Part shown: one piece after another, positions 1-6,284 of the stretch | Layout: the number at the start of each line of letters is the position of its first letter | How positions within the stretch are numbered: position 1 is the stretch's first letter | From: Nitrospiraceae bacterium | GTDB taxonomy: Bacteria > Nitrospirota > Nitrospiria > Nitrospirales > Nitrospiraceae | Reading direction: 5' to 3' | Assembly: GCA_011391455.1 (NCBI GenBank) | Contig: JAABQN010000010.1 | Coordinates: 1 to 19,852, forward strand | DNA length: 19,852 nucleotides | Notes under the pieces: model-generated | The model's database searches: none | What the model was told of the DNA's origin: nothing | Seen by the model: the letters and a program-made list of their open reading frames with translations, nothing else | Program-made: the position numbers and the translations under genes

Positions 1-538
1 TTTCCATGATCGGGCCTGTGTCGGTATAGGTCTTGGTAGTGACGCCCGGCGCCAAGGCTGCGATCTTCGCTTCGAGTTGCGCGAGTCGCTGGATCATCAC
101 TGTATGGTAATCCTTCCCCCAAGCGTAACGGGCAATGCGTCCCATTCCAGGCTGCTCGTTTGCACGATTGTCTGTGTAGTAGTTCATCCCGACCGAGATC
201 ATCGATCGGCATCCCGGCAAGACCAGTTGCGGATCGCTTCGACGGGCTGGATCGCGAGTCATCCAGGCCATCGTGCCGTGGTAGCTTTGCCGGAGCCATT
301 CCGTGAGACGGCTGAATAAGAGACGGGGTAAGGGGGTAGTGGGAGTTGGGGGTAGCGGGGAAGTGGGGTAAGGGGGTAGTGGGGTAAGGGGGTCGGGGGA
401 TGACGGGGTAACGGGGTAGTGGGATAAGGGGGTAGGGGGGCCAGCTGATGGCTGACTGCTATTGGGGATTCGGCTGATGCCGACGGCGTCGAAACCAAGG
501 GCGAGAGCTTCGCGTTTGATCGCTTCAGCGAGAGACAT
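1..538 (-). CDS. queG: Epoxyqueuosine reductase QueG, N-terminal part (runs off left edge)
   Basis: QueG reduces epoxyqueuosine to queuosine in the tRNA wobble position, using cobalamin and two 4Fe-4S clusters in the cytoplasm. Reading the minus strand from ATG 538 gives an uninterrupted frame of 179 residues to the window edge. It opens MSLAEAIKREALALGFDAVG, then ISRIP at 21-25, RLTEWLRQSYHGTMAWM at 77-93, CRSMISVGMNYYTD at 110-123, KDYHTVM at 142-148 and YTDTGPIMEK-type sequence near 171, where D173 matches the family's catalytic Asp. The iron-sulfur part lies outside the window. Between ISRIP and RLTEWL sit about 45 Pro/Thr/Leu-rich residues (roughly 30-72). QueG proteins normally have about ten here, and the extra DNA is a G-rich word repeat. 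The start is 2 bases downstream of the preceding gene's stop with no clear Shine-Dalgarno, which suggests coupled translation. The family call is firm; that the insert is tolerated is inference. Confidence 0.9.
   Translation of the reverse strand, partial: MSLAEAIKREALALGFDAVGISRIPNSSQPSAGPPTPLSHYPVTPSSPDPLTPLPPYPTSPLPPTPTTPLPRLLFSRLTEWLRQSYHGTMAWMTRDPARRSDPQLVLPGCRSMISVGMNYYTDNRANEQPGMGRIARYAWGKDYHTVMIQRLAQLEAKIAALAPGVTTKTYTDTGPIME
325..440. repeat. G-rich degenerate word repeat inside queG
   Basis: About 116 bases made of irregular 7-10 base units of the form GGGG(G)TAA, GGGGGTAGT, GGGAGTT, GGGGTAAC (plus strand). It is fully in frame in queG and encodes the Pro-rich insert at residues about 34-72. 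The same vocabulary (ggggtaagggg) recurs at 3022-3043 and, inverted, at 3438-3459. There are no regular spacers, so it is not CRISPR. The G tracts could form quadruplexes on the template strand of queG. Confidence 0.85.
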
Positions 539-540
539 GG

Positions 541-906
541 TCAATGCGATGACTGGGAACAGTCGAAGCGGACACTAAACTGGACCGAACAATGGTCGGA
601 TTTGCAACGGGTGCAGGAGCCGGTGATTTTGGTTTTCCCGTCCGTGCCTTTCTCGTCGAATCGGCAGATTGTGTTCCCGCCCTTGGAGACGGTCGTCCAG
701 GGCTTGTCGGCTCCAGGGATATGGGCTACGAGGCAGCCTGCCGGGAAGGGAACGTGACAGCTCTGCGAGGCCTCTCCCTTCGCCAGGCCGAAACTGCAAG
801 ACTGTTCTGTTGTGGCCTGTGAATCGTCCATGGGCTGCGCGTGAGCTGCGGCTGAAAGGCTCCACAGGCCGATGAACATGAGTAAGAGAAAGGGCCAGCG
901 TGTCAT
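541..906 (-). CDS. Small secreted cysteine-rich protein, unknown function
   Basis: A 121-residue protein from ATG 906. A TTG start at 945 would add 13 residues, but the ATG puts a standard signal peptide at the very N terminus (MTRWPFLLLMFIGLWSLSAA, cleavage near AHA-QP). The mature part is about 95 residues and carries eight cysteines in the contexts SCSF, SCHV, GCLV, ICRF, SCTRC, HCSV and DCSQ, enough for four disulfides in an oxidising periplasm. I do not recognise the family. Its stop lies 2 bases upstream of queG, so the two are probably on one transcript, although nothing visible links it to queuosine synthesis. The reverse strand also has open frames, but they lack a coherent start and domain. 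That it is a real gene rests on the signal peptide, Cys pattern and tight spacing. Confidence 0.65.
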   Translation of the reverse strand: MTRWPFLLLMFIGLWSLSAAAHAQPMDDSQATTEQSCSFGLAKGEASQSCHVPFPAGCLVAHIPGADKPWTTVSKGGNTICRFDEKGTDGKTKITGSCTRCKSDHCSVQFSVRFDCSQSSH

Positions 907-963
907 AGCCCCGCATCGTAGCACAGCGTTGTTTAGATGAGTCAATCAGGGTTCAACGCAATG

Positions 964-980
964 GCAGGATGCTGAGAAGG
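964..980 (+). repeat. Solo end of the gcaggRtgctg palindromic repeat family
   Basis: The sequence gcaggatgctgagaagg matches the terminal sequence of the full element at 1706-1833 (gcagggtgctgaaaaag on its minus strand) with few differences. No partner end is seen nearby, so this is probably a decayed or solo copy. Confidence 0.5.
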
Positions 981-990
981 TCGCTCTCAA

Positions 991-1065
991 GAACCGTGAA
1001 AGGTAAAAGGTGAACCGTGAAACGTAGGACGCCGAGTGGGTTTCTTCCGAAACGTTTCACGGTTC
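991..1065. repeat. Word repeat with 14-bp perfect inverted repeat (possible terminator)
   Basis: Variants of the word gtgaaaggt/gtgaaccgtgaaacgt fill 991-1025. Bases 1012-1025 (gaaccgtgaaacgt) are perfectly complementary to 1052-1065 (acgtttcacggttc), with a 26-base loop. It lies between the divergently read genes starting at 906 (minus) and 1112 (plus), so a termination role is not obvious. Bases 992-1006 recur exactly, inverted, at 18931-18945. Confidence 0.75.
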
Positions 1066-1099
1066 GGTGTTTGTCCTCGCGTGACTCTCAACGGGTCTA

Positions 1100-1105
1100 T
1101 ATACT
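1100..1105 (+). promoter_or_regulatory. Candidate -10 box TATACT just before the SRPBCC gene
   Basis: TATACT (5 of 6 to consensus) lies 6 bases before ATG 1112, so transcription would begin at or next to the start codon and the mRNA would be leaderless. No Shine-Dalgarno is visible upstream of 1112, which fits. No convincing -35 was found at 16-18 bp, so this is weak. Confidence 0.3.
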
Positions 1106-1111
1106 TGCGGT

Positions 1112-1681
1112 ATGTTGTGGCGTGTGATGATTACCATCCTGGTTTGTCTCGTGCTCGGTTGGCCCGCGTTGAGCCGTGCGGCCGAGCCTGTCGTACTGGA
1201 TGTTCGTACGGAACCCACCGGCGGCGTGAAGGCAACGGCCACGATTCTTTTTCCGGTGGAATCGGCAATCATTCTCCAGTTGTTAACCGACTATGCCCAT
1301 TGGCCTGATCTCTTTGACGTACGGATGCGGATGGCGGAGATACGGGTGCAAGAGGGCAAGGCATTTACGGATATTCGAATCGAGCATGCGCTGCTCCCGG
1401 GAGAACGACGGCTCTTGAGCGAGACGAGGACATTGCCGACTGGAGGGTTGCTGACGGAATTGAAGGGGGGCGACTTCAAACAGTATCGCCGGTTCTGGAA
1501 GCTTACCCCAGTCGATGGTGGAGCTCATACTAAGGCCGAGTTTGAGCTGCTCGTCGAAATCGACACAATTGTGCCAGATTGGATGGTTGCCGTGGCGATG
1601 CGGCGAGATATGGAAACGCATTTTCGAATCGTGAGGGAAAAGGCGCTGCAAATACAGCAGGAGTTACAGTCGGGGCAATGA
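1112..1681 (+). CDS. Secreted SRPBCC (START/cyclase-like) fold protein
   Basis: A 189-residue protein with an N-terminal signal peptide (MLWRVMITILVCLVLGWPA, cleavage near SRA-AEP). The rest reads as an SRPBCC or polyketide-cyclase/dehydrase-type domain. It shows an ATILFPVESAIILQLLTDYAHWPDLF segment, the typical 'conditional on D-Y-x-x-W/P' opening of the fold, then successive beta strands (FTDIRIEH, RLLSETRT, RFWKLTPV, AEFELLVEI) and a C-terminal amphipathic helix from about 160 (VAVAMRRDMETHFRIVREKA). Such proteins bind hydrophobic ligands in a deep cavity, and exported versions occur in many Gram-negatives without known substrates. Residues from 1127 could be an alternative start (MITILV). 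The nearest gene is the palindromic element 24 bases downstream, and no operon partner is evident. The fold call is reasonable; the ligand is unknown. Confidence 0.75.
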   Translation: MLWRVMITILVCLVLGWPALSRAAEPVVLDVRTEPTGGVKATATILFPVESAIILQLLTDYAHWPDLFDVRMRMAEIRVQEGKAFTDIRIEHALLPGERRLLSETRTLPTGGLLTELKGGDFKQYRRFWKLTPVDGGAHTKAEFELLVEIDTIVPDWMVAVAMRRDMETHFRIVREKALQIQQELQSGQ

Positions 1682-1705
1682 GTGAGGCACAAAGAAAACA
1701 ATCCT

Positions 1706-1833
1706 GCAGGGTGCTCAAAAAGGCCGTCCAGCAAGGCCGCAGGCGGAGCAAGGACCGGAGGCGTACCCTCAGGGGTACGTTGAGGATTCTTGCGAGCTGA
1801 GAACGAAGCTGGCGGACTTTTTCAGCACCCTGC
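1706..1833. repeat. 128-bp palindromic MITE/REP-like element
   Basis: The ends are near-perfect inverted repeats: gcagggtgctcaaaaaggcc at 1706-1725 against gcagggtgctgaaaaagtcc read inward on the minus strand from 1833 (18 of 20 identical). The centre holds another hairpin at 1762-1779, cgtaccc-tcag-gggtacg. There is no ORF with a sensible product. The right end overlaps the last base of the thiI stop codon (1833-1835), and the left end follows the SRPBCC stop by 24 bases, so it may serve as a bidirectional terminator between these convergent genes. Partial ends of the same family occur at 964-980, 9001-9018 and 10530-10543. I recall such elements as abundant in Nitrospira genomes. Confidence 0.8.
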
Positions 1834-3011
1834 TATCCAGGGAAGGTGAATTCTGACAGTTCCACCTTGTCGAGACCCTGCTTCACCAGCGCGCTCACAT
1901 CGAACATCCGTTCGACCTTCTGAATGTCATCGAGTCTGGTTCTCGTGCTGGGGTGCGGCGGGGTGAAGAGTGAGCAGCAATCTTGATCTGGCTCAATCGA
2001 TATGGCGAAGCTGCCGATCTGCTCAGCCTGGTCGGTGATTTCCACCTTGTCCATACCGATGAGCGGGCGCAGGATCGGCAATTCTGCCGCCTCTTCAATG
2101 ACCGTCAAGTTTTCCGGCGTTTGCGAGGCGACCTGCCCTAGGCTATCGCCCGTGACGAGCCCCCAGCAACCCTCGCGTTTGGCTAATTCCTGTGCAATGC
2201 GGATCATGATGCGCCGGTAGAGCACCACACGAAATGGGGCTGGCGCATTCGCCACAATGTCCCGTTGAATCTCTCCGAACGGGATGACATAGAGCTTTGA
2301 CCGGTATTGATGGATCGTGAGGAGCTGTACAAGTTCGCGGACCTTTTCCTCTGAGGCGCGGCTCACAAGCGGGCGTCCGGAGAAATGGACGAAGAGGGCC
2401 CGGCATCCGCGCTTCATCATGCGATAGGCTGCGACCGGCGAATCGATTCCTCCAGAGATCAGGCAGGCGACTTTCCCGCTGACCCCCACCGGCATGCCGC
2501 CTGGCCCCTGAATCTTCTCGATCGCATAGTAGACCTCTTTGGAGAGCAGTTCGAGATAGACTGTGAGGTCAGGATTTTTCAGGCTGACCTTTTTGCCGGT
2601 TCCTTCACAGATGGCAGCGCCGACGTCCCTTGCGACCTCCATGGAGGTCAAAGTCAGACGTTTATCGGCTCGTTTTGCCGAGACGCGAAAGGTGGAAAAC
2701 GATTCCGACCGGAGCGAGTCGATGACCGCTTTGCTAAGCGTTTCCAGGTCTGGCTTGGCCAGGTCGAGTGGCAACCCATGGGCCAGCGAAAAGTTGGCGA
2801 TTCCGAAGACTCGTGTGAGCCGTTCTTTGATGGCCTGGTCCGTAACCTGGTCAGGCAAGACCACGCGAATCCGGCTGCGAAGATTCTCGACCCGCCTGAC
2901 GCCAAGATCCTTCAGCGTCCATTGGATATTGCGTACAAGCCGCTCCTCGAAATATTCCCGATTGCGGCCTTTGAGGGCGAGTTCGTGGTAATGGACGATC
3001 GCGCATCTCAT
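1833..3011 (-). CDS. thiI: tRNA 4-thiouridine synthetase ThiI (no rhodanese domain)
   Basis: 392 residues. ThiI adenylates uridine 8 of tRNA and transfers sulfur to give 4-thiouridine; longer homologues also feed sulfur to the thiazole of thiamine. Seen here: an N-terminal ferredoxin-like and THUMP region (about 1-165), the PP-loop pyrophosphatase motif SGGIDSPVA at 186-194, TGDSLGQVASQT at 287-298 and the DCCSLF motif at 344-349, which carries the conserved cysteine of the AANH domain. The protein ends near 392, as in the short Bacillus-type ThiI (about 400). It lacks the C-terminal rhodanese domain of the 482-residue E. coli enzyme, so sulfur must come from another carrier. Its ATG is only 4 bases after the stop of the S23-type gene and has no visible Shine-Dalgarno, which suggests translational coupling. 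It is probably the last gene of coaE-trxB-S23-thiI. Confidence 0.95.
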   Translation of the reverse strand: MRCAIVHYHELALKGRNREYFEERLVRNIQWTLKDLGVRRVENLRSRIRVVLPDQVTDQAIKERLTRVFGIANFSLAHGLPLDLAKPDLETLSKAVIDSLRSESFSTFRVSAKRADKRLTLTSMEVARDVGAAICEGTGKKVSLKNPDLTVYLELLSKEVYYAIEKIQGPGGMPVGVSGKVACLISGGIDSPVAAYRMMKRGCRALFVHFSGRPLVSRASEEKVRELVQLLTIHQYRSKLYVIPFGEIQRDIVANAPAPFRVVLYRRIMIRIAQELAKREGCWGLVTGDSLGQVASQTPENLTVIEEAAELPILRPLIGMDKVEITDQAEQIGSFAISIEPDQDCCSLFTPPHPSTRTRLDDIQKVERMFDVSALVKQGLDKVELSEFTFPG

Positions 3012-3015
3012 GACA

Positions 3016-3423
3016 TCAGTAGTGAGGGGTAAGGGGTGAAGGGTGAGGGGGTGTTCTTTGGGGCTTTCCAGATTTCAGATACTTGATTAGGCCAGAGAGA
3101 AGCTTGTCGATATGGTTCATCTGAGCGTCAAGTTTGCACCATTGCTCACCAGATAGAAATGTGAGCTTCTTCGCAATCTCAAGTTGTGTATCTAGCTCGC
3201 TCAAGGATGCTTGTGCGATATGGAGAAAATTTGCGAATTCTTTCTTGGTTTGTCTGGCAGCCCCTTCAGCAATGTTACTGGCGACACTCAGAGCTGCACG
3301 ATGAATCTGATCGGTAAGAGCAAAGCGGTGCTCCCTAGGAAAGTTATCTGTTACATAATAGATCGAAAGAGTCAGTTCCACAGTTTCTCCCCAGGCATCC
3401 AGTTTCTTGTGAGGTTTTTCCAT
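3016..3423 (-). CDS. S23/IVP-type four-helix bundle protein
   Basis: 135 residues from ATG 3423, chosen because it follows a G-rich AGGGGTAGTGGG leader and the product then starts like the family (MEKPHKKLDAWGETVELTLS). The hallmark SVASNIAEGAARQTKKEF at 46-63 identifies the 23S-rRNA-intervening-sequence (S23) four-helix bundle family, which is also related to Avd of diversity-generating retroelements. Four helices are predictable at about 8-25, 32-56, 59-88 and 93-117. The last residues (about 122-135, RTPPHPSPLTPHY) are encoded by the flanking repeat, not by the fold. The gene is AT-richer than its neighbours: two 60-base rows counted by hand give 40-42% GC against 60% for a row in thiI. 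It is flanked by inverted G-rich repeats, both signs of acquisition. It would be co-transcribed with trxB and thiI. The biological role of stand-alone S23 proteins is not established. Confidence 0.9.
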   Translation of the reverse strand: MEKPHKKLDAWGETVELTLSIYYVTDNFPREHRFALTDQIHRAALSVASNIAEGAARQTKKEFANFLHIAQASLSELDTQLEIAKKLTFLSGEQWCKLDAQMNHIDKLLSGLIKYLKSGKPQRTPPHPSPLTPHY

Positions 3424-3459
3424 CCCACTACCCCTAACCCTTGACCCCTTACCCCTCAC
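3022..3459. mobile_element. Putative S23 insertion unit bounded by inverted G-rich repeats
   Basis: Bases 3022-3043 on the plus strand and 3438-3459 read on the minus strand are identical in 21 of 22 positions (the pattern gtgaggggtaaggggt-N-aaggg). They enclose the S23 gene as inverted ends of a 438-bp unit. The unit supplies the trxB stop codon (TAA, 3449-3451) on one side and the S23 C-terminal codons on the other. No transposase is encoded, so any movement would need a trans-acting or recombinational mechanism. Calling it mobile is inference from ends, GC contrast and position. Confidence 0.5.
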
Positions 3460-4369
3460 CCGCTTCGAGGAATCGTTCAGCATCGATCGCAGCCATACAT
3501 CCTGAGCCTGCTGCGGTGACCGCCTGACGATAGACTGAGTCCTGCACATCGCCGGCGGCGAAGACGCCGGGGACGCTAGTAGCGGTCCCTTTCTCCGTTC
3601 GAATGTAGCCTTTTTCATCCATGGATATCTGGCCGGTGAACAGAGAGGTGTTTGGACGGTGTCCGATCGCGACGAAGACGCCGGCGCAAGGCAAGTCTGT
3701 CGTTTTTCCGGTGACGAGATTCTTGAGACGGGCACCGGTGACCACATCATTCCCAAGGATATCTTCAACGGCGGAGTTCCACACGAATGTGATCTTTTCG
3801 TTTTTCACTGCGCGGTCTTGCATGATTTTGGAAGCCCGTAGCTTGTCACGCCGATGGACAATGGAGACCTTGCTGGCGAACTTGGTCAGGAAGGTCGCTT
3901 CCTCCATCGCGCTGTCGCCGCCGCCAACGACAATCAGTTCCTTTTTCTTGAAGAAGAACCCATCGCAGGTTGCACAGGTTGAGACGCCGTGCCCCGTCAG
4001 TCGTGATTCATTCTTGAGCCCGATTGGAATGGCTGAGGCGCCGGTGGCGATGATGACGGTCTTTGCGTGGATGGTCTGTTCAGCGTCAACGGTGATCGTG
4101 AATGGGCGCTGCGCAAAGGTTACGGCTGTGACGTCGCCGGTCAAAAACTCTGTACCGAACCGTTCCGCCTGAGATCGCATCTCCTTCATCAACTCCGGAC
4201 CCATGATGCCCTTGGCAAAGCCGGGATAATTCTCGACTTCCGTCGTTGTGGTCAGTTGCCCGCCGGATTGCCAGCCTTCAATGAGCAGAGGCGAGAGATT
4301 CGCCCGCGCCGCATAGACCGCCGCTGTGAGTCCTGCCGGTCCCGAGCCGATGATGACGACATTGCGCAT
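3449..4369 (-). CDS. trxB: Thioredoxin reductase TrxB
   Basis: 306 residues from ATG 4369; an upstream in-frame extension to 4489 overlaps coaE and does not match the family. TrxB is a cytoplasmic FAD homodimer that passes NADPH electrons to thioredoxin. Visible motifs: the FAD dinucleotide-binding IIGSGPAGLTAAVYAARANL at 6-25, GGQLTTTTEVENYPGF at 36-51, the redox-active CATC at 132-135, the NADPH-binding GGGDSAMEEA at 149-158 with HRRDKLRAS at 172-180, and the FAD-contacting AAGDVQD at 271-277. The length is normal for low-molecular-weight TrxB (about 310-320). The final Gly-Glu-Gly and stop codon fall in the G-rich repeat that borders the S23 gene, so the natural C terminus has probably been slightly altered. 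The coaE stop is 46 bases upstream of the start, and the same transcript likely continues through S23 to thiI. Confidence 0.96.
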   Translation of the reverse strand: MRNVVIIGSGPAGLTAAVYAARANLSPLLIEGWQSGGQLTTTTEVENYPGFAKGIMGPELMKEMRSQAERFGTEFLTGDVTAVTFAQRPFTITVDAEQTIHAKTVIIATGASAIPIGLKNESRLTGHGVSTCATCDGFFFKKKELIVVGGGDSAMEEATFLTKFASKVSIVHRRDKLRASKIMQDRAVKNEKITFVWNSAVEDILGNDVVTGARLKNLVTGKTTDLPCAGVFVAIGHRPNTSLFTGQISMDEKGYIRTEKGTATSVPGVFAAGDVQDSVYRQAVTAAGSGCMAAIDAERFLEAGEG

Positions 4370-4415
4370 GGACGAAAATTTATCACAGAGGGTGGAGGGA
4401 ATGCACGGCAAAGGG

Positions 4416-5018
4416 CTAGGCGAGGAGGCGGAGACTCTCCAATAACCGGACGACTTGTCTGTGGAGAGAAGGACGAGGGAGGGTTCCACTCAACGCATGG
4501 TCAGCTCGTTGATTTTTTTTCGCCAAAGGCATTTGACTGTTAATGCGTCGGATCGCTTCAGCGCGGGAGAGACCATTACGTTTTTTGAGACGTGCGATTT
4601 GTGTCTTGCGGTCGGCGGTGACGACGATGATTTTGTCCACTCGTTTGTCTACGCCGGCTTCGAAGAGGAGCGGAACTTCATAGATCACAACGGCTGTTGG
4701 ATCTGTTCGAGCAGCCTGTTTTGTCAGTCCGGTCTGCTCGCGGGCGACGCGGGGATGGATGATGCGTTCGAGCTGCCGGCGCTTTATTGGATTGCGGAAG
4801 ACTATACTTCCAAGGGCTTGCCGGTTAAGCGTGCGGTCCTGGTTGAGCACTGTCTTTCCGAAGAGTGCGACGATCTCCCGCCAGGCCGGTTTGCCAGGCT
4901 TGACGACATCGCGGGCTAGTTCGTCGGCATCGATGACAACCGCGCCGCATTGCTTGAACATCTTTGCGACGGTGCTCTTGCCGGTGGCGACGCCGCCTGT
5001 GAGGCCGACCAATATCAT
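4416..5018 (-). CDS. coaE: Dephospho-CoA kinase CoaE
   Basis: 200 residues if begun at ATG 5018, giving MILVGLTGGVATGKST, the usual N terminus. An ATG at 5048 would add ten residues lacking counterparts. CoaE phosphorylates the 3'-hydroxyl of dephospho-CoA, the last step of coenzyme A synthesis, in the cytoplasm. Seen here: the Walker A loop GGVATGKST at 8-16, VVIDADELARDVV (CoA-binding DAD motif) at about 27-39, IIHPRV near 86, and the PLLFEAG motif near 115, followed by the lid-type RLKKRNGLSRAEAIRRINSQMP. The length fits the family (about 200-206). The stretch near the C terminus (RADHALSGTLPRPSLHRQV) replaces the more usual ADYVIDNSG-type wording but keeps position. It is the first gene of the minus-strand coaE-trxB-S23-thiI run, starting 72 bases from the divergent beta-helix gene. 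Confidence 0.95.
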   Translation of the reverse strand: MILVGLTGGVATGKSTVAKMFKQCGAVVIDADELARDVVKPGKPAWREIVALFGKTVLNQDRTLNRQALGSIVFRNPIKRRQLERIIHPRVAREQTGLTKQAARTDPTAVVIYEVPLLFEAGVDKRVDKIIVVTADRKTQIARLKKRNGLSRAEAIRRINSQMPLAKKNQRADHALSGTLPRPSLHRQVVRLLESLRLLA

Positions 5019-5038
5019 TGTCGCTGAGCATAGCATGC

Positions 5039-5051
5039 GAGGTGCCACCTC
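5039..5051. promoter_or_regulatory. Palindrome in the divergent coaE / beta-helix gap
   Basis: gaggtg-c-cacctc is a perfect 6-1-6 palindrome in the 72-base gap between divergent start codons. A candidate -35 TTGACT (5066-5071) with TATGAG (5090-5095) 18 bases later faces the plus-strand gene. If used, it would start transcription near the alternative start codons 5103/5106. An operator role is speculative. Confidence 0.3.
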
Positions 5052-5090
5052 ACAACCAACGTCGTTTGACTTCTCACGGCGCAGGCTTGT

Positions 5091-6146
5091 ATGAGTTTGT
5101 GCATGATGAAGCGGGTGATGATTTTATGTTTAGTTGCGGCGATCGGGTTCTGGGGCTTCGGTCATGTGTGGGCTGATGAAGGGCTGCTACTCGGTCCTCG
5201 AACCATCGTGGTTGCACTTGATGGGACAGGAGACTTCTTGTCTCTTCAAGAAGCGGTCGATGCCGCTAAAAAAGGCGACACCGTCTTCGTCAAGGCGGGC
5301 CACTATCCTCAGGACGTGACCATTCACAGTAAAGAGAAGATCAAGTTCGTCGGAGCAGGGGTGGATCAGGTGACGATTCTTGGGCGCGATATTGTGGTGG
5401 GCGCTCTTCATGTGGGCAAGTGGCCCTATGGGGCGACGGACATTGAAATCAGCGATATGACCATCAATGATCGAGGGGGACATGCTGTCGGTCTCTTCAA
5501 TGGACAAGGGATTGTCCTCCGCCGGGTCAAGATCAATGGCATGTTGTTCAGCCAGCAAGTCCAGGGCGTGCGGATAGAGGATTGTGTGATCGGGGGAAGC
5601 GAGACCACCGGCGCTCAGTTTGCCGACTCAGAAGCCGTCCTGATCGGGAATTTTATTCATGACAACGACCATGGCGTCTCGATTGCCGGCAAATCAAGCG
5701 TGCGGTTGGAACGGAACGTGATTACGCGGAGCCTCTTTGAAGCTGTGGTGGTCAGCGGCCATGCCCAGGCTGCGATCGTGAGTAATACCCTAGTTAAGAA
5801 TGGTGGCGGCGCAGCGTTTATCGGGCAGTCCCAGAGTGACGTCAGCGGCAACGTAGTCGGGCTGAATCGAGTGGGTTTTCTGATCGCCTCATCCAGTCAG
5901 ATCACCACTTCGTTCAATGCGTTCTACAACAAGGATGGGGATTATTTTCGAGAAGGTAATCCGAGCCAACCGGCCCCGGAACTGAAGGCCCAGTCAGATA
6001 TTACCGGGGACCCACACTTTGTTGACCCAGTGCATGACGATTTTCGCCTAGGTCCTGATACACCACTTCTCAAAATCGGTCGATTCCCATACCTCGGCGC
6101 CCTCGCTCCTGCCTCAACCGCCGCACGTCGATCGACTAAAAAGTAG
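5091..6146 (+). CDS. Secreted right-handed parallel beta-helix (NosD-like) protein
   Basis: 351 residues. ATG 5091 is taken as the start; ATGs at 5103 and 5106 are equally plausible and preserve the signal peptide (MMKRVMILCLVAAIGFWGFG, cleavage near VWA-DEG). The mature protein opens with the pectate-lyase/NosD-type signature GTGDFLSLQEAVDAAKKGDTVFVKAG (about 45-70). About ten short beta-helix rungs follow with the recurring pattern of a small loop, an hydrophobic strand and Asn/Gly turns, for example IEISDMTINDRGGHAVGLF, VRIEDCVIGGSETTGAQF, VRLERNVITRSLFEAVVV and AIVSNTLVKNGGGAAFI. The end (ITGDPHFVDPVHDDFRLGPDTPLL) is the typical cap of this family. It is expected in the periplasm or outside the cell, binding or cleaving polysaccharide or acting as a scaffold; no catalytic residues can be assigned. 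No partner genes that would mark it as a nos accessory protein are present. Confidence 0.85.
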   Translation: MSLCMMKRVMILCLVAAIGFWGFGHVWADEGLLLGPRTIVVALDGTGDFLSLQEAVDAAKKGDTVFVKAGHYPQDVTIHSKEKIKFVGAGVDQVTILGRDIVVGALHVGKWPYGATDIEISDMTINDRGGHAVGLFNGQGIVLRRVKINGMLFSQQVQGVRIEDCVIGGSETTGAQFADSEAVLIGNFIHDNDHGVSIAGKSSVRLERNVITRSLFEAVVVSGHAQAAIVSNTLVKNGGGAAFIGQSQSDVSGNVVGLNRVGFLIASSSQITTSFNAFYNKDGDYFREGNPSQPAPELKAQSDITGDPHFVDPVHDDFRLGPDTPLLKIGRFPYLGALAPASTAARRSTKK

Positions 6147-6284
6147 TTTCCAATCAATACGATACGCCGTTACCCAGGGCACAAATTTCCATGTGCTATG
6201 CTTCCTGTACGCCGTAAGCAGATAGATGATGGGGCTCTGGCGTAAGGATTGCTGATCCAACTGTCAGAGAAAGAGGAGATAACT

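Noticed and set aside
325..440. Repeats resembling a CRISPR array
   Set aside because: Units are 7-10 bases, irregular and without unique spacers, and the region is in frame in queG.
3012..3022. TPP riboswitch before thiI
   Set aside because: Only 4 bases separate the S23 stop and the thiI start, and no TPP-type conserved core was seen in the trxB-thiI region.
2385..3032. A 215-codon plus-strand open frame
   Set aside because: It is antisense to thiI, whose PP-loop and THUMP motifs are clear.
3424..3768. N-terminal extension of the S23 frame to 3768
   Set aside because: The extension is the antisense-like alternate frame of trxB; family similarity begins at ATG 3423.
3449..4489. Longer TrxB starting at 4489
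   Set aside because: The extra 40 residues overlap coaE in another frame and precede the standard VVIIGSGPAG start region.
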